Part shown: positions 56,921 through 64,000 of the stretch, one piece after another
How the letters are laid out: every line of letters begins with the position of its first letter
How positions within the stretch are numbered: position 1 is the stretch's first letter
Source: Nocardia cyriacigeorgica GUH-2
GTDB taxonomy: Bacteria > Actinomycetota > Actinomycetes > Mycobacteriales > Mycobacteriaceae
Direction: 5' to 3'
Length of the DNA: 64,000 nucleotides
Assembly (NCBI RefSeq): GCF_000284035.1
Contig: NC_016887.1
Coordinates: 2,356,001 to 2,420,000, forward strand
Notes under the pieces: model-generated
What the model was told of the DNA's origin: nothing
The model's database searches: none
Seen by the model: only the letters and a program-made list of their open reading frames with translations
Position numbers and translations under genes: made by a program

Positions 56921-57573
56921 ATCGCACCGAGATCGCCGGTGAGGTAGTGCTGCACCGTCGGCCCGACCAGCGCCACCACCTGCGGTAGCGGCATCGAGGC
57001 CAGCGGTTCCAGCAGCGCGATCTTGCGCGCCACCAGCAGCCCGACCATCTGCGAAGCGGCCAGATCGACCCGCAGCCTGCCGTCGTCGTCGGGGGTGGCG
57101 ATGCGCGAACGGATGCGTTCGAGCACCACCTCGAGCAGGAAGGTCCGAGTCAGCGACGGCCCGGAGCCGCCGAGGAAGCTGCGCACCATCGCGACCACCC
57201 CGGCGCCGGCGGGGGAGTCCCACACCGACACCACCGCCCGCACGATCGTCTCGCCGAGCTGGTTCAGCGGCGCCGCATCCACCGTCCGCAGGGTGATCTC
57301 CGGATCCACCGGCATCTCCACGACTTTCGCGAACAGCTGCTGCTTGGTCCCGAAATAGTGGTGCACCAGCGCCGGATCCACGCCGGCGTCGGCCGCGATC
57401 GCCCGGATCGAGGTCTTGCCGAACCCGGCGTCGGCGAACCGTGCCCGCGCCGCCTCCAAGATCGCCTCTTTGGCGCCGGACTGCCCGGGGCGTCGCCCGG
57501 TCCGGGTGGATCGCGGATTCGCCGGCGCTTCGCGGTCCGGGTGCGTGTCGTCGGCGGCCGCGGCCCGGTTCAT
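56902..57573 (-). CDS. TetR-family regulator of the adjacent ABC exporter
   Basis: 223 residues. A charged Pro/Arg-rich N-terminal tail of about 30 residues precedes the helix-turn-helix (FGKTSIRAIAADAGVDPALVHHYFGTKQQLFAKVV). The C-terminal domain matches the TetR_C_17-type group. ATG overlaps the permease stop (ATGA), so it is the last gene of the ATPase-permease-TetR operon and probably autoregulates through the palindrome at 59102-59137. Confidence 0.9.
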   Translation of the reverse strand: MNRAAAADDTHPDREAPANPRSTRTGRRPGQSGAKEAILEAARARFADAGFGKTSIRAIAADAGVDPALVHHYFGTKQQLFAKVVEMPVDPEITLRTVDAAPLNQLGETIVRAVVSVWDSPAGAGVVAMVRSFLGGSGPSLTRTFLLEVVLERIRSRIATPDDDGRLRVDLAASQMVGLLVARKIALLEPLASMPLPQVVALVGPTVQHYLTGDLGAIQDSVN

Positions 57574-58364
57574 GGGGTGCGCCGCCGCAGGGTCGCGGCC
57601 CCGAGCACCAACGCCACTACCGCGAAACCGGCCACCACCGCCAGATCCCGCCACATCGCCGCGGTCGGTTCGGCATGCACCGACACCTGCTGCAATGCGT
57701 CGACGGCGTAACTCAACGGCATCACATTGCTGATCGCCTCGAGCCAGCCGGGCAGCTGATTGCGCGGCACCAGCAGCCCGCACAGGAAAATCTGCGGTGC
57801 GACCACCACCGGCATGAACTGCACCGCCTGGAATTCGGTTCGGGCGAACGCGCTGGCCAGCAGCCCGAGGGCGACGCCGAGCACCGCGTCGACCACCGCG
57901 ATCAGCACCACCCAGCCCGGATTGCCCGCCGCGTTCAGCCCGAGCAGCCCGAACGACACCAGGCACGCCGTCACCGCCTGCGCCGCGGCCGCGGACGAGA
58001 ACGCGGTGCCGTAACCGCCGAGCAGATCCAGTTTCGACAGCGGGGTGGTGAGCAGCCGCTCCAAGGTGCCGGAGGTGCGTTCGCGCTGCATGGCGATCGC
58101 GGTGATCAGGAACATCACGATGAACGGCAGGATGCCGAGCATGCTGATGCCCACCCGGTCGAACAACGTCGTGGCCTGGTTCGGCGCCTTCGGGGTGTCT
58201 TTGTAGATGAAGTACAGCAACGTCATCAACAGCGCGGGGACGACGAGAATCATCGCCACCGTGCGATGGTCGTTGCGCAGCTGACGCAGGATGCGGCCGG
58301 TGGTCGCCAGGTACGGGCGCAGCGTCATCCGGCGGGCGGGGACGCGGTCGACGACGGTGCTCAT
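57570..58364 (-). CDS. ABC-2 type exporter permease
   Basis: 264 residues with six hydrophobic segments. Typical ABC-2 features: a first helix with MILVVPALLMTLLYFIY, MFLITAIAMQRERTSGTLERLLTTPLSKLDLLGGY (cytoplasmic coupling helix with ERxxGTLE motif), and a PxxxL-rich last part (NQLPGWLEAISNVMPLSYAVDAL). With the next-upstream ATPase it forms a dimeric drug or lipid exporter in the plasma membrane. Overlaps the ATPase gene by 4 bases. Substrate unknown. Confidence 0.93.
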   Translation of the reverse strand: MSTVVDRVPARRMTLRPYLATTGRILRQLRNDHRTVAMILVVPALLMTLLYFIYKDTPKAPNQATTLFDRVGISMLGILPFIVMFLITAIAMQRERTSGTLERLLTTPLSKLDLLGGYGTAFSSAAAAQAVTACLVSFGLLGLNAAGNPGWVVLIAVVDAVLGVALGLLASAFARTEFQAVQFMPVVVAPQIFLCGLLVPRNQLPGWLEAISNVMPLSYAVDALQQVSVHAEPTAAMWRDLAVVAGFAVVALVLGAATLRRRTP

Positions 58365-59092
58365 GCTGTCTGTCCCATCGTGATGAGGCTGAGGAAGGCC
58401 TGTTCGAGGTTCTGTTCGCCGGTGCGCGAGCGCAGTTCGTCGGGGCTGAGCTGGGCCAGCAGGTTGCCCTCACGCATGAGCAGCAGCCGGTCGCAATGCT
58501 CGGCTTCGTCCATCACATGACTCGACACCAGCAGCGTGGTGCCGGTGGCGGCGAGCTCACGGAACTGTTTCCACAGATCGACCCGCAGCACCGGATCCAG
58601 CCCGACGGTCGGCTCATCGAGGACGAGTAGTTCCGGCGCCGCCACCAGCGCGCAGGCCAGCGACGCCCGGGTGCGCTGACCGCCGGACAGTTCGTCGCCG
58701 CGCTGATGCTGATAGTCCAGCAGCCCGACCGCGCCGAGGGCTTCGTCGATATCGCCGCGGTCGGCGCCGTAGAGCGCGGCGAAGTACGCGACGTTGTCAC
58801 GCACGCTGATATCGGAATAGATGCTGGGGGACTGGGTGACGTAACCGATGCGCCGGCGCAGCGCCGCCGATCCGGCAGGCAGACCCATGGCCTGGACGGT
58901 GCCGGCCGCGACGATCTGGGTGCCGACGATGCAGCGCATCAGCGTGGTCTTCCCGCAGCCCGACGGCCCGAGCAGTCCGGTGATCGATCCGCGCGGGATG
59001 GTCAGTGACACGCCGTGCAGCACTTCGCGTCCGCCGCGGCGGACGGTGAGGCCGTCCACTTCGACGGCCGGCGATGACGGGGTCTGCGACAT
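58361..59092 (-). CDS. ABC-2 type exporter ATP-binding protein
   Basis: 243 residues. Walker A GPSGCGKTT, Q loop YVTQSPSIYSD, signature LSGGQRTRASLA, Walker B LLVLDEPTVGLDP and switch His SSHVMDE; all present. Energises the exporter whose permease gene follows. ATG behind TTGAGGCGACC. First gene of the operon; the long palindrome just upstream is the probable operator. Confidence 0.95.
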   Translation of the reverse strand: MSQTPSSPAVEVDGLTVRRGGREVLHGVSLTIPRGSITGLLGPSGCGKTTLMRCIVGTQIVAAGTVQAMGLPAGSAALRRRIGYVTQSPSIYSDISVRDNVAYFAALYGADRGDIDEALGAVGLLDYQHQRGDELSGGQRTRASLACALVAAPELLVLDEPTVGLDPVLRVDLWKQFRELAATGTTLLVSSHVMDEAEHCDRLLLMREGNLLAQLSPDELRSRTGEQNLEQAFLSLITMGQTA

Positions 59093-59101
59093 GGTCGCCT
59101 C

Positions 59102-59137
59102 AATTCATCGAGTGTTGAATTCACTGTGCGATGAATT
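59102..59137. promoter_or_regulatory. Long palindromic operator upstream of the ABC exporter operon
   Basis: AATTCATCG (59102-59110) and CGATGAATT (59129-59137) form a perfect 9-bp inverted repeat around a centre that is itself palindromic (AGTG...TGAATTCA...CACT). The A/T-rich stretch stands out and lies 10-45 bases before the ATPase start. Probable site of the operon's own TetR protein; it could also act on the multicopper oxidase transcript end. Confidence 0.75.
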
Positions 59138-59184
59138 GTGCGCCGACTCGGGCAGATGCGCAATGCCGGCCAGGAAAATGCCGG

Positions 59185-60702
59185 TCAATGCCCATGTGCG
59201 GGCGGCTCACCCGCCACCCCACCCGGCTCCACGACGACGAACTGGCCCATCATTCCGGTGTCCTCATGCCAGAGCAGATGGCAGTGATACATATACGGCG
59301 TATCCGGATCGGCCGGTCCGTCGAACCGCAAGGCCAGCCGCACCGCGGCGCCCGGCGGTAGGAACACAGTGTCCTTCGGCCCCGACAGCTCCACCGGCGG
59401 CGGCGCTCCGTCGACGCCGAGCACCCGGAACTGCACATCGTGGACATGGAAGTTGTGCGGCATCCCGTCGATATTGCGGACGGTCCAGATCTCCGTGCGC
59501 CCGCGTGTCACCGCGAAATCGATCCGATCCATCGCCATGGCCTGCCCGTTGATCGAGCCGAAACTCAGGTCGAACGACCGCTCGGTGGCGCCCGCGATAT
59601 CGAGATCATCGTGCCGGACGAGCGTCGCGGGTAGCGGCGGCGACGGTCGCAGGGTGGCAGCCGGCCGGAACTGCATGATGTCGAAAGTGTCATCGCCTCC
59701 GCTGAACCGCTGGGTCCAGAAACCCAGCCCGGCGTCGAGCGGATAGCTGCGCAACACCGTGGGCGTGCCCGGTGCGAATCGGACGACGATCTCGGCGCGC
59801 TCACCGGGTGAGAGGCGGATCCGGTTCAGCTCGGCGGGTCGTTCCAGCAGCCCACCGTCGGTGCCGATGAGCGCGAAACCGCGGTTGTCGGAGAAACCGA
59901 AGGTGTAGGTGCGGGCGGTGGACGCGTTGAGCAGCCGCAGCCGCACCAGTTCGTCGGTCACCGTCCGGTACGGCGCGAGCGAGCCGTTGACCATGGTCTG
60001 ATCTCCGAGAAACCCGACATCGCGGAACATCGCGTGCGCGCCGTCGAGCCGATCGCCGCGAAACTTCGCGTCCTGCACGATGATCGGCAGATCGTCCACA
60101 CCGTAGGTCTGCGGCAGCGGGAGCGCGGCCGCGGCCGGATCGTCGAGCAGGAACACCCCGGCCAGCCCGCGCCGCACGTGGGATTCGGTCTCGCCGTGCG
60201 GATGCGGGTGGTACCAGAGGGTCGCGGCGGGCTGATCGATCGTCCACTCCGGTGCCCAGTCCGCGTCCGGCTCGACCATTTGATGCGGCCCGCCATCCAT
60301 TCGTGCCGGCAGATGCATACCGTGCCAATGCACCGTCGACGCCTCGGGCAGCGCGTTGTGTACCTGGACGCGCACCTTCTCCCCGCGCGCCGCCCGCAAT
60401 GTGGGGCCGAGGTAGTCACCGTTGAAACCCCAGGTCTCGGTGAACTGCCCCGGCCGGAATTCCCTGCGCCCCGCGCGCATCTCCAGATCGAACACGCGGG
60501 TGCCCTCTGCATCGATCCGCGATTGGGCCAGCGGCGGGATCGGCAGCTCTTCACTGAATTCGACCGCGCCGACGGTCGTGACATCGGCGCGCTGGTACAC
60601 CACCAGCACACCAGCGAGGACGGCGAGCGCGATCACCGTCACCGTGGACGCGGCGACCACGATCAACCGCCGCACGGTGCCGGCCCTGATTCTGCGAAAC
60701 AT
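59185..60702 (-). CDS. Multicopper oxidase (CueO/laccase-like), membrane-anchored or secreted
   Basis: 505 residues. N-terminal hydrophobic segment (about residues 12-36, after RRIRAGTVRR) works as uncleaved anchor or signal peptide. Three cupredoxin domains; copper motifs HWHG (125-128), HPHPHG (165-170), HNFHVHD in domain 3 and HCHLLWHEDTGMMG (type 1 Cys, His and axial Met). All four copper-site motifs are intact. Oxidises Cu(I), Fe(II) or phenols with reduction of oxygen to water outside the membrane. No Met-rich insert as in CueO. TAGCGT (minus strand, 60709-60714) ends 6 nt before the ATG. Confidence 0.94.
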   Translation of the reverse strand: MFRRIRAGTVRRLIVVAASTVTVIALAVLAGVLVVYQRADVTTVGAVEFSEELPIPPLAQSRIDAEGTRVFDLEMRAGRREFRPGQFTETWGFNGDYLGPTLRAARGEKVRVQVHNALPEASTVHWHGMHLPARMDGGPHQMVEPDADWAPEWTIDQPAATLWYHPHPHGETESHVRRGLAGVFLLDDPAAAALPLPQTYGVDDLPIIVQDAKFRGDRLDGAHAMFRDVGFLGDQTMVNGSLAPYRTVTDELVRLRLLNASTARTYTFGFSDNRGFALIGTDGGLLERPAELNRIRLSPGERAEIVVRFAPGTPTVLRSYPLDAGLGFWTQRFSGGDDTFDIMQFRPAATLRPSPPLPATLVRHDDLDIAGATERSFDLSFGSINGQAMAMDRIDFAVTRGRTEIWTVRNIDGMPHNFHVHDVQFRVLGVDGAPPPVELSGPKDTVFLPPGAAVRLALRFDGPADPDTPYMYHCHLLWHEDTGMMGQFVVVEPGGVAGEPPAHGH

Positions 60703-60793
60703 ACTCCGACGCTAGGGATTACCAGGGCATTCACACATCGGGGAACGGCCCTGACCTGGCCCCCGTTCGACCCTGAAGCGTTCACCCATGCGT

Positions 60794-60809
60794 AGTGACC
60801 CAGATCACA
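60794..60809. promoter_or_regulatory. CRP-like site between the oxidase and the NDH-like gene
   Basis: AGTGA-N6-TCACA matches the CRP-type consensus TGTGA-N6-TCACA at 9 of 10 positions. It lies 91 bases upstream of the multicopper oxidase start and about 93 bases upstream of the NDH-like gene, so it could control either. Confidence 0.5.
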
Positions 60810-60901
60810 TCATCGACTGTCACGTCTGCGGGGACTCGTTTGTCTCATGGTCGTCACCAGCCGATCCAAGCCCCGGCTGACCGGACCGAGGAGCCCCTGC
60901 C

Positions 60902-62080
60902 ATGACCACCACCGAACACCGCATCGTCATCGTCGGCGCCGGCTACACCGGCATGCTGGCCGCCGTGCAGCTGGCCCGGCGCACCCGAGGCCGCGGGGTC
61001 CGCATCACCCTGGTCAACCCGTCGGATCGCTTCACCGAGCGACTGCGCTCGCATCAGATCGCCGCCGGTCAACAGCTCGCCGACTACCGGATCCCCGATC
61101 TGATCGACGGCGCGGGCATCGACTTCGTGCGGGGCCGAGTCACCGCCATCGACCCGGCGGCCCGCCGCGTGAGCGTCGACGCCACCACCGAGCTGCCCTA
61201 CGACGAACTGATCTACGCGCTCGGCAGCCGAGCCGACACCCACCGCGTACCCGGCGTGGCCGAACACGCCTGGACCCTCGACGACCCCCGCCGCGCCCAC
61301 GCCTTCTCCGAACGCCTCGCCACCGTCGCCGCACACGGCGGCACCGTCGCGGTCTGCGGCGGCGGCCTGACCGGCATCGAGGCCGCCACCGAGATCGCCG
61401 AAAGCCACGCGGGTGCCCGCGTGAGTTTGATCAGCACCGGCGAGCCCGGCGCGATGATGGGCGCCCGGGCCCGCGCTCACCTCGACCGCGCCCTGGACCG
61501 GCTCGGTATCACCCGTCGAATCGGGACGCCCGTGGCCAAGGTGCTGCCCGACGCGATCGAACTCGCCGACGGCGAACTATTGCCCGCCGACCTCACCTTG
61601 TGGACCGCGGGTGTCCGGGTCGCCGGCCTGGCAGCCGAGTCCGGAATCGCCACCGACGAGCGCGGACTGGTTTTGGTCGACCCGACGCTGCGATCGGTGT
61701 CGCACCCGGAGATCTATGCCATCGGTGACGCCGCCGCGATCGACCAGCCCTGGGGCCGCATCCACGGCACCTGCCAGAGCGGCCTGCCCACCGCCGCCTA
61801 CGTCGCCGATGCCATCGCCCGCAGATTGCGCGGCAAGCCGGTGCGCCCGTTCCGGTTCGGCTACTTCCACCAGCCGGTCAGCCTCGGCCGCCGCGACGCC
61901 GTCATCCAGTTCACCCACGCCGACGACACCCCGCGCCGGTGGTACCTGAAGGGCAGGCCCGCGATCTGGTACAAAGCCGCCGTCAGCAGCAGCCCGGTCC
62001 CCGTCTTCCGGATGAGCAAGCGGATGCCGGTGTCGGTCACCCTGTCCAAGGGCGGCCGGGCTACCCGAGTCCGGGCATGA
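60902..62080 (+). CDS. FAD-dependent NADH-dehydrogenase-II-like oxidoreductase
   Basis: 392 residues of the pyridine nucleotide-disulfide reductase superfamily. FAD motif IVIVGAGYTGMLAAVQLA at the start, NAD(P)H motif VAVCGGGLTGIEAATEIA near residue 150, and the second FAD motif EIYAIGDAAAI near 275. There is no redox-active CxxC. It resembles type II NADH dehydrogenases but lacks an obvious C-terminal membrane helix. ATG behind GAGGAG. The following sigma-factor gene may be coupled to it; ECF41 sigma factors commonly lie beside an oxidoreductase gene that they control. Confidence 0.88.
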   Translation: MTTTEHRIVIVGAGYTGMLAAVQLARRTRGRGVRITLVNPSDRFTERLRSHQIAAGQQLADYRIPDLIDGAGIDFVRGRVTAIDPAARRVSVDATTELPYDELIYALGSRADTHRVPGVAEHAWTLDDPRRAHAFSERLATVAAHGGTVAVCGGGLTGIEAATEIAESHAGARVSLISTGEPGAMMGARARAHLDRALDRLGITRRIGTPVAKVLPDAIELADGELLPADLTLWTAGVRVAGLAAESGIATDERGLVLVDPTLRSVSHPEIYAIGDAAAIDQPWGRIHGTCQSGLPTAAYVADAIARRLRGKPVRPFRFGYFHQPVSLGRRDAVIQFTHADDTPRRWYLKGRPAIWYKAAVSSSPVPVFRMSKRMPVSVTLSKGGRATRVRA

Positions 62081-62109
62081 GGTTCGCGATCGGCGGGAAG
62101 GATGACACC

Positions 62110-63030
62110 ATGGTCCGCGAGCACACCGAACCTGCGTCCGCCGCCGAGCCTGCCGACCCGTTCACCGAACATCGGCGACTGCTGTTCAGCACCGCCTATC
62201 AGATGCTCGGCAGCGTCACCGACGCCGAGGACGTGCTGCAGGACACCTGGCTGAAATGGCATGCGACCGAGCAGCACACCGTCACCCACCCGAAGGCCTA
62301 CCTGGTCCGCACCGTCACCAATCTGGCCTTGAACCGGCTCACCTCCGCCCGCGCCACCCGTGAGACCTATATCGGCCCGTGGCTGCCCGAACCCCTGCTG
62401 ACCACGCCTGCCGAGGAGACCGACATGGCCGACACCGTCTCCACGGCCATGCTGGTCGTCCTGGAAACCCTCGGCCCGGTCGAACGCGCCGTCTTCGTGC
62501 TGCGCGAAGTCTTCGGGTACAGCCACGCCGAAATCGGCGAATTCCTCGACCGACCGGAGCCGACCGTGCGCCAGATCGCCCATCGGGCCCGCTCCCACGT
62601 GCAGTCCCGGCGCCCGCGCTTCGACACCGACAAGGCCGCCCGCGAGGCGGTGACCAGCCAGTTCCTCGCCGCCTGCCGTGGCGGCGACCTGAACGCCCTG
62701 ATGGCATTGCTCGCCCCCGACGTCACGCTGTGGAACGACGGCGGCGGCAAGATCACCGCGGCGCGCCGCCCGCTGCACGGCCCCGACCACGTCGCCCGCT
62801 GGCTGCTCGGTGTGCTCGCCAAACCGATACTCACCGGCATCGAACTCGGCGCGGCCACCGTCAACGGCGAGCTCGGCCTCGTCGGTGTGCTCGGCGAATA
62901 CCCCGTCGGCGCCATCACCTTCGACCTGGTCGACGGCCGGATCCAGAACGTGCGGTTCCAGGTCAACCCGGACAAGCTCGCCGGGCTGGCCGGGCTGGTG
63001 GACCGCGACGATTCCGGCTCCGCCGAGTGA
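62110..63030 (+). CDS. ECF41-type sigma factor with SnoaL-like C-terminal domain (SigJ-like)
   Basis: About 306 residues. Sigma2 (FTEHRRLLFSTAYQMLGSVTDAEDVLQDTWLKW), sigma4 (ERAVFVLREVFGYSHAEIGEFLDRPEPTVRQIAHRARSHVQ), then a SnoaL/NTF2-like extension (residues about 190-300) with the NPDK motif (VNPDKLAGL) that tunes activity in this group. No anti-sigma gene nearby, as expected. Start: ATG 62110 with GGGAAGGA 9 nt upstream; an ATG at 62077, overlapping the oxidoreductase stop, is also possible. Confidence 0.92.
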   Translation: MVREHTEPASAAEPADPFTEHRRLLFSTAYQMLGSVTDAEDVLQDTWLKWHATEQHTVTHPKAYLVRTVTNLALNRLTSARATRETYIGPWLPEPLLTTPAEETDMADTVSTAMLVVLETLGPVERAVFVLREVFGYSHAEIGEFLDRPEPTVRQIAHRARSHVQSRRPRFDTDKAAREAVTSQFLAACRGGDLNALMALLAPDVTLWNDGGGKITAARRPLHGPDHVARWLLGVLAKPILTGIELGAATVNGELGLVGVLGEYPVGAITFDLVDGRIQNVRFQVNPDKLAGLAGLVDRDDSGSAE

Positions 63031-63093
63031 TCGTCCGGGCGGGCGCCGGGCCGTCCGCCGCCGCGGTGTCGGTGTGCTGGGAGAATGCCTGAC

Positions 63094-63714
63094 GTGAGTG
63101 CCGAGGAACTTGCCGTCGAACCGCTGGCGGCCGCGCGCCGGATACTCGGCGCGACGCTGTGGTCGGGTCCGGTGGGCGTACGCATCGTCGAGGTCGAGGC
63201 CTACGGGGGAGACCCGGCCGGCCCCTGGCACGACCCGGCGGCACACTCCGGACGCGGTCGCACCCCACGCAACGCCGTCATGTTCGGCCCGCCCGGCATG
63301 CTCTACGTCTACCTCAGCTACGGGATGCACACCTGCGTCAACGTGACCAGCGGACCCGACGGTGTGGCCAGCGCCGTGCTGATCCGCTCCGGTGAGGTCG
63401 TCGCCGGCGAGGACGTGGCTCGCGGCCGCCGCGCCGCCGCCCGCAACGGGCACGACCTGGCCCGTGGGCCCGGCAATCTCGGCAGCGCGCTCGGAATCAC
63501 GTTGGACGACTACGGGACTCGGCTGTTCGACCCCGAATCGCCGATCCGGCTCGAACTGGGCCCGGTGCTGGATCCGTCCGCCATCGCCGTCGGGCCGCGG
63601 GTGGGCGTGAGCCTGGCCGCCGACCGGCCGTGGCGGCTGTGGCTACCGGATTCGCCTGCGGTATCGGCCTATCGACGCAGCCCGCGAGCTCCACGGGCGG
63701 AGCGCAGCGCCTGA
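63094..63714 (+). CDS. mpg: 3-methyladenine DNA glycosylase (AAG/MPG family)
   Basis: Removes alkylated purines from DNA as first step of base excision repair. 206 residues. Catalytic Glu in IVEVEAYGG, followed by DPAAHSGRGRTPRNAVMFGPPGMLYVYLSYGMHTCVNV (in parts) and RGPGNLGSALGI; C-terminus DRPWRLW ... SAYRRSPRAP. GTG 63094 is chosen because the product (M)SAEELAVEPLAAARRILGAT aligns from its first residue with the M. tuberculosis protein (MNAEELAIDP). An in-frame ATG at 63085 exists, with GGAG too close. Placement after argH on the backbone also fits M. tuberculosis. Confidence 0.93.
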   Translation: MSAEELAVEPLAAARRILGATLWSGPVGVRIVEVEAYGGDPAGPWHDPAAHSGRGRTPRNAVMFGPPGMLYVYLSYGMHTCVNVTSGPDGVASAVLIRSGEVVAGEDVARGRRAAARNGHDLARGPGNLGSALGITLDDYGTRLFDPESPIRLELGPVLDPSAIAVGPRVGVSLAADRPWRLWLPDSPAVSAYRRSPRAPRAERSA

Positions 63715-63920
63715 GCGTTCGCGGTATCCGATGCCCTCGCGCAGCGATGGGATCCCGCCGCGAATTTGCCTCGTGAACTGTGGTTTTCGGCGGCCGCGGA
63801 TGGTCGTGTCCGAGTCAGCGCGAAAAAATTCTCCGGCGATGCGATGAATTCCGCGAGACACCCCCGTCTTGTCTGGTGAACGCGCTACCAACCCGGCGCG
63901 CACGACCCGAAGGAATCGAC

Positions 63921-64000
63921 ATGACCGCCAACATCGCCACCACCGCCCCCGCCGTCACCTACCGCCCCGGCTCCGTCCGCAACCGCGTCCTGTGGACCTT
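63921..64000 (+). CDS. Start of an unidentified gene, cut by the window end
   Basis: ATG 63921 behind GAAGGAATC opens a frame that stays open to the end of the window (26 codons, beginning MTANIATTAPAVTYRPGSVR). Too short to identify. The 206 bases before it, after mpg, contain an A-rich spot near 63822-63832 (GCGAAAAAATT) and no gene. Confidence 0.5.
   Translation, partial: MTANIATTAPAVTYRPGSVRNRVLWT

Noticed and set aside
60818..60840. ECF41-type promoter (TGTCACG ... CGTT) upstream of the NDH-like gene
   Set aside because: The two elements are only 12 bases apart, too short for the spacing I would expect of an ECF -35/-10 pair.

Overview
The window is very GC-rich, nearly fully coding, and uses the NNG/NNC codon pattern of a high-GC actinobacterium. 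The gene order uvrA - infC - rpmI - rplT - tsnR - pheS - pheT - argCJBDF - argR - argG - argH - mpg is the same backbone as the Mycobacterium tuberculosis uvrA-to-mpg region. The content between the backbone genes fits a mycolic-acid-containing member of the Mycobacteriales such as Nocardia or Rhodococcus. No tRNA, rRNA, insertion sequence, phage gene or CRISPR array was recognised.

Layout. 1-4.2 kb: 3' part of uvrA, an alpha/beta hydrolase, and a tandem pair of 31-residue micro-proteins in a compact transcription unit closed by a perfect 17-bp terminator. 4.2-7.7 kb: DUF1844 and DinB-type proteins, then infC (ATC start), rpmI, rplT and the SpoU methyltransferase. 7.8-9.9 kb: TetR repressor and divergent 14-helix MFS exporter. 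10.2-13.8 kb: pheS-pheT. 13.9-33.5 kb: accessory block with hydrolases, unknown conserved proteins, a GlxA-type AraC regulator, a kinase-RDD-YVTN sensor kinase, PEP carboxylase, a TetR/FAD-monooxygenase pair, a WYL regulator, an ECF42-type sigma/YCII/DHFR-like operon and an antiporter. 33.6-39.5 kb: argC-J-B-D-F-R, each start overlapping the previous stop. 39.7-44.0 kb: an insertion relative to M. tuberculosis (GYD protein, DedA, two-component pair, serine hydrolase, 59-aa peptide) separating argR from argG. 44.2-47.0 kb: argG, argH. 47.1-51.3 kb: SMR pump, idi, and an acyl-CoA-synthetase-like fusion protein. 51.4-56.9 kb: divergent envelope-sugar cluster (aminotransferase, GT2, multi-pass membrane protein, GtrA, Trm112-like). 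56.9-59.1 kb: ABC-2 exporter with its TetR regulator. 59.2-63.7 kb: multicopper oxidase, NDH-like flavoprotein, ECF41-type sigma factor, mpg. The window ends in the first codons of another gene.

How the genes work together. The arg operon and argG-argH together give all enzymes from N-acetylglutamate to arginine. Nearly identical promoter/ARG-box elements precede argC and argG, so ArgR encoded in the operon probably controls both. Several regulator/target pairs carry visible palindromes or direct repeats in their shared promoters. Many genes (at least fourteen) show a TANNNT box ending 6-7 nt before the start codon and no Shine-Dalgarno sequence, the signature of leaderless mRNAs in this order.

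Most interesting candidate: the paired 31-aa peptides at 3936-4157. They are paralogous, have matching ribosome sites, are transcribed as a small unit with a strong 5' hairpin and terminator, and share an LS-x-GS...TPG core with no signal peptide. In size, pairing and the LSxGS feature they recall the corynebacterial mycomembrane peptides PorA/PorH; that link is inference.
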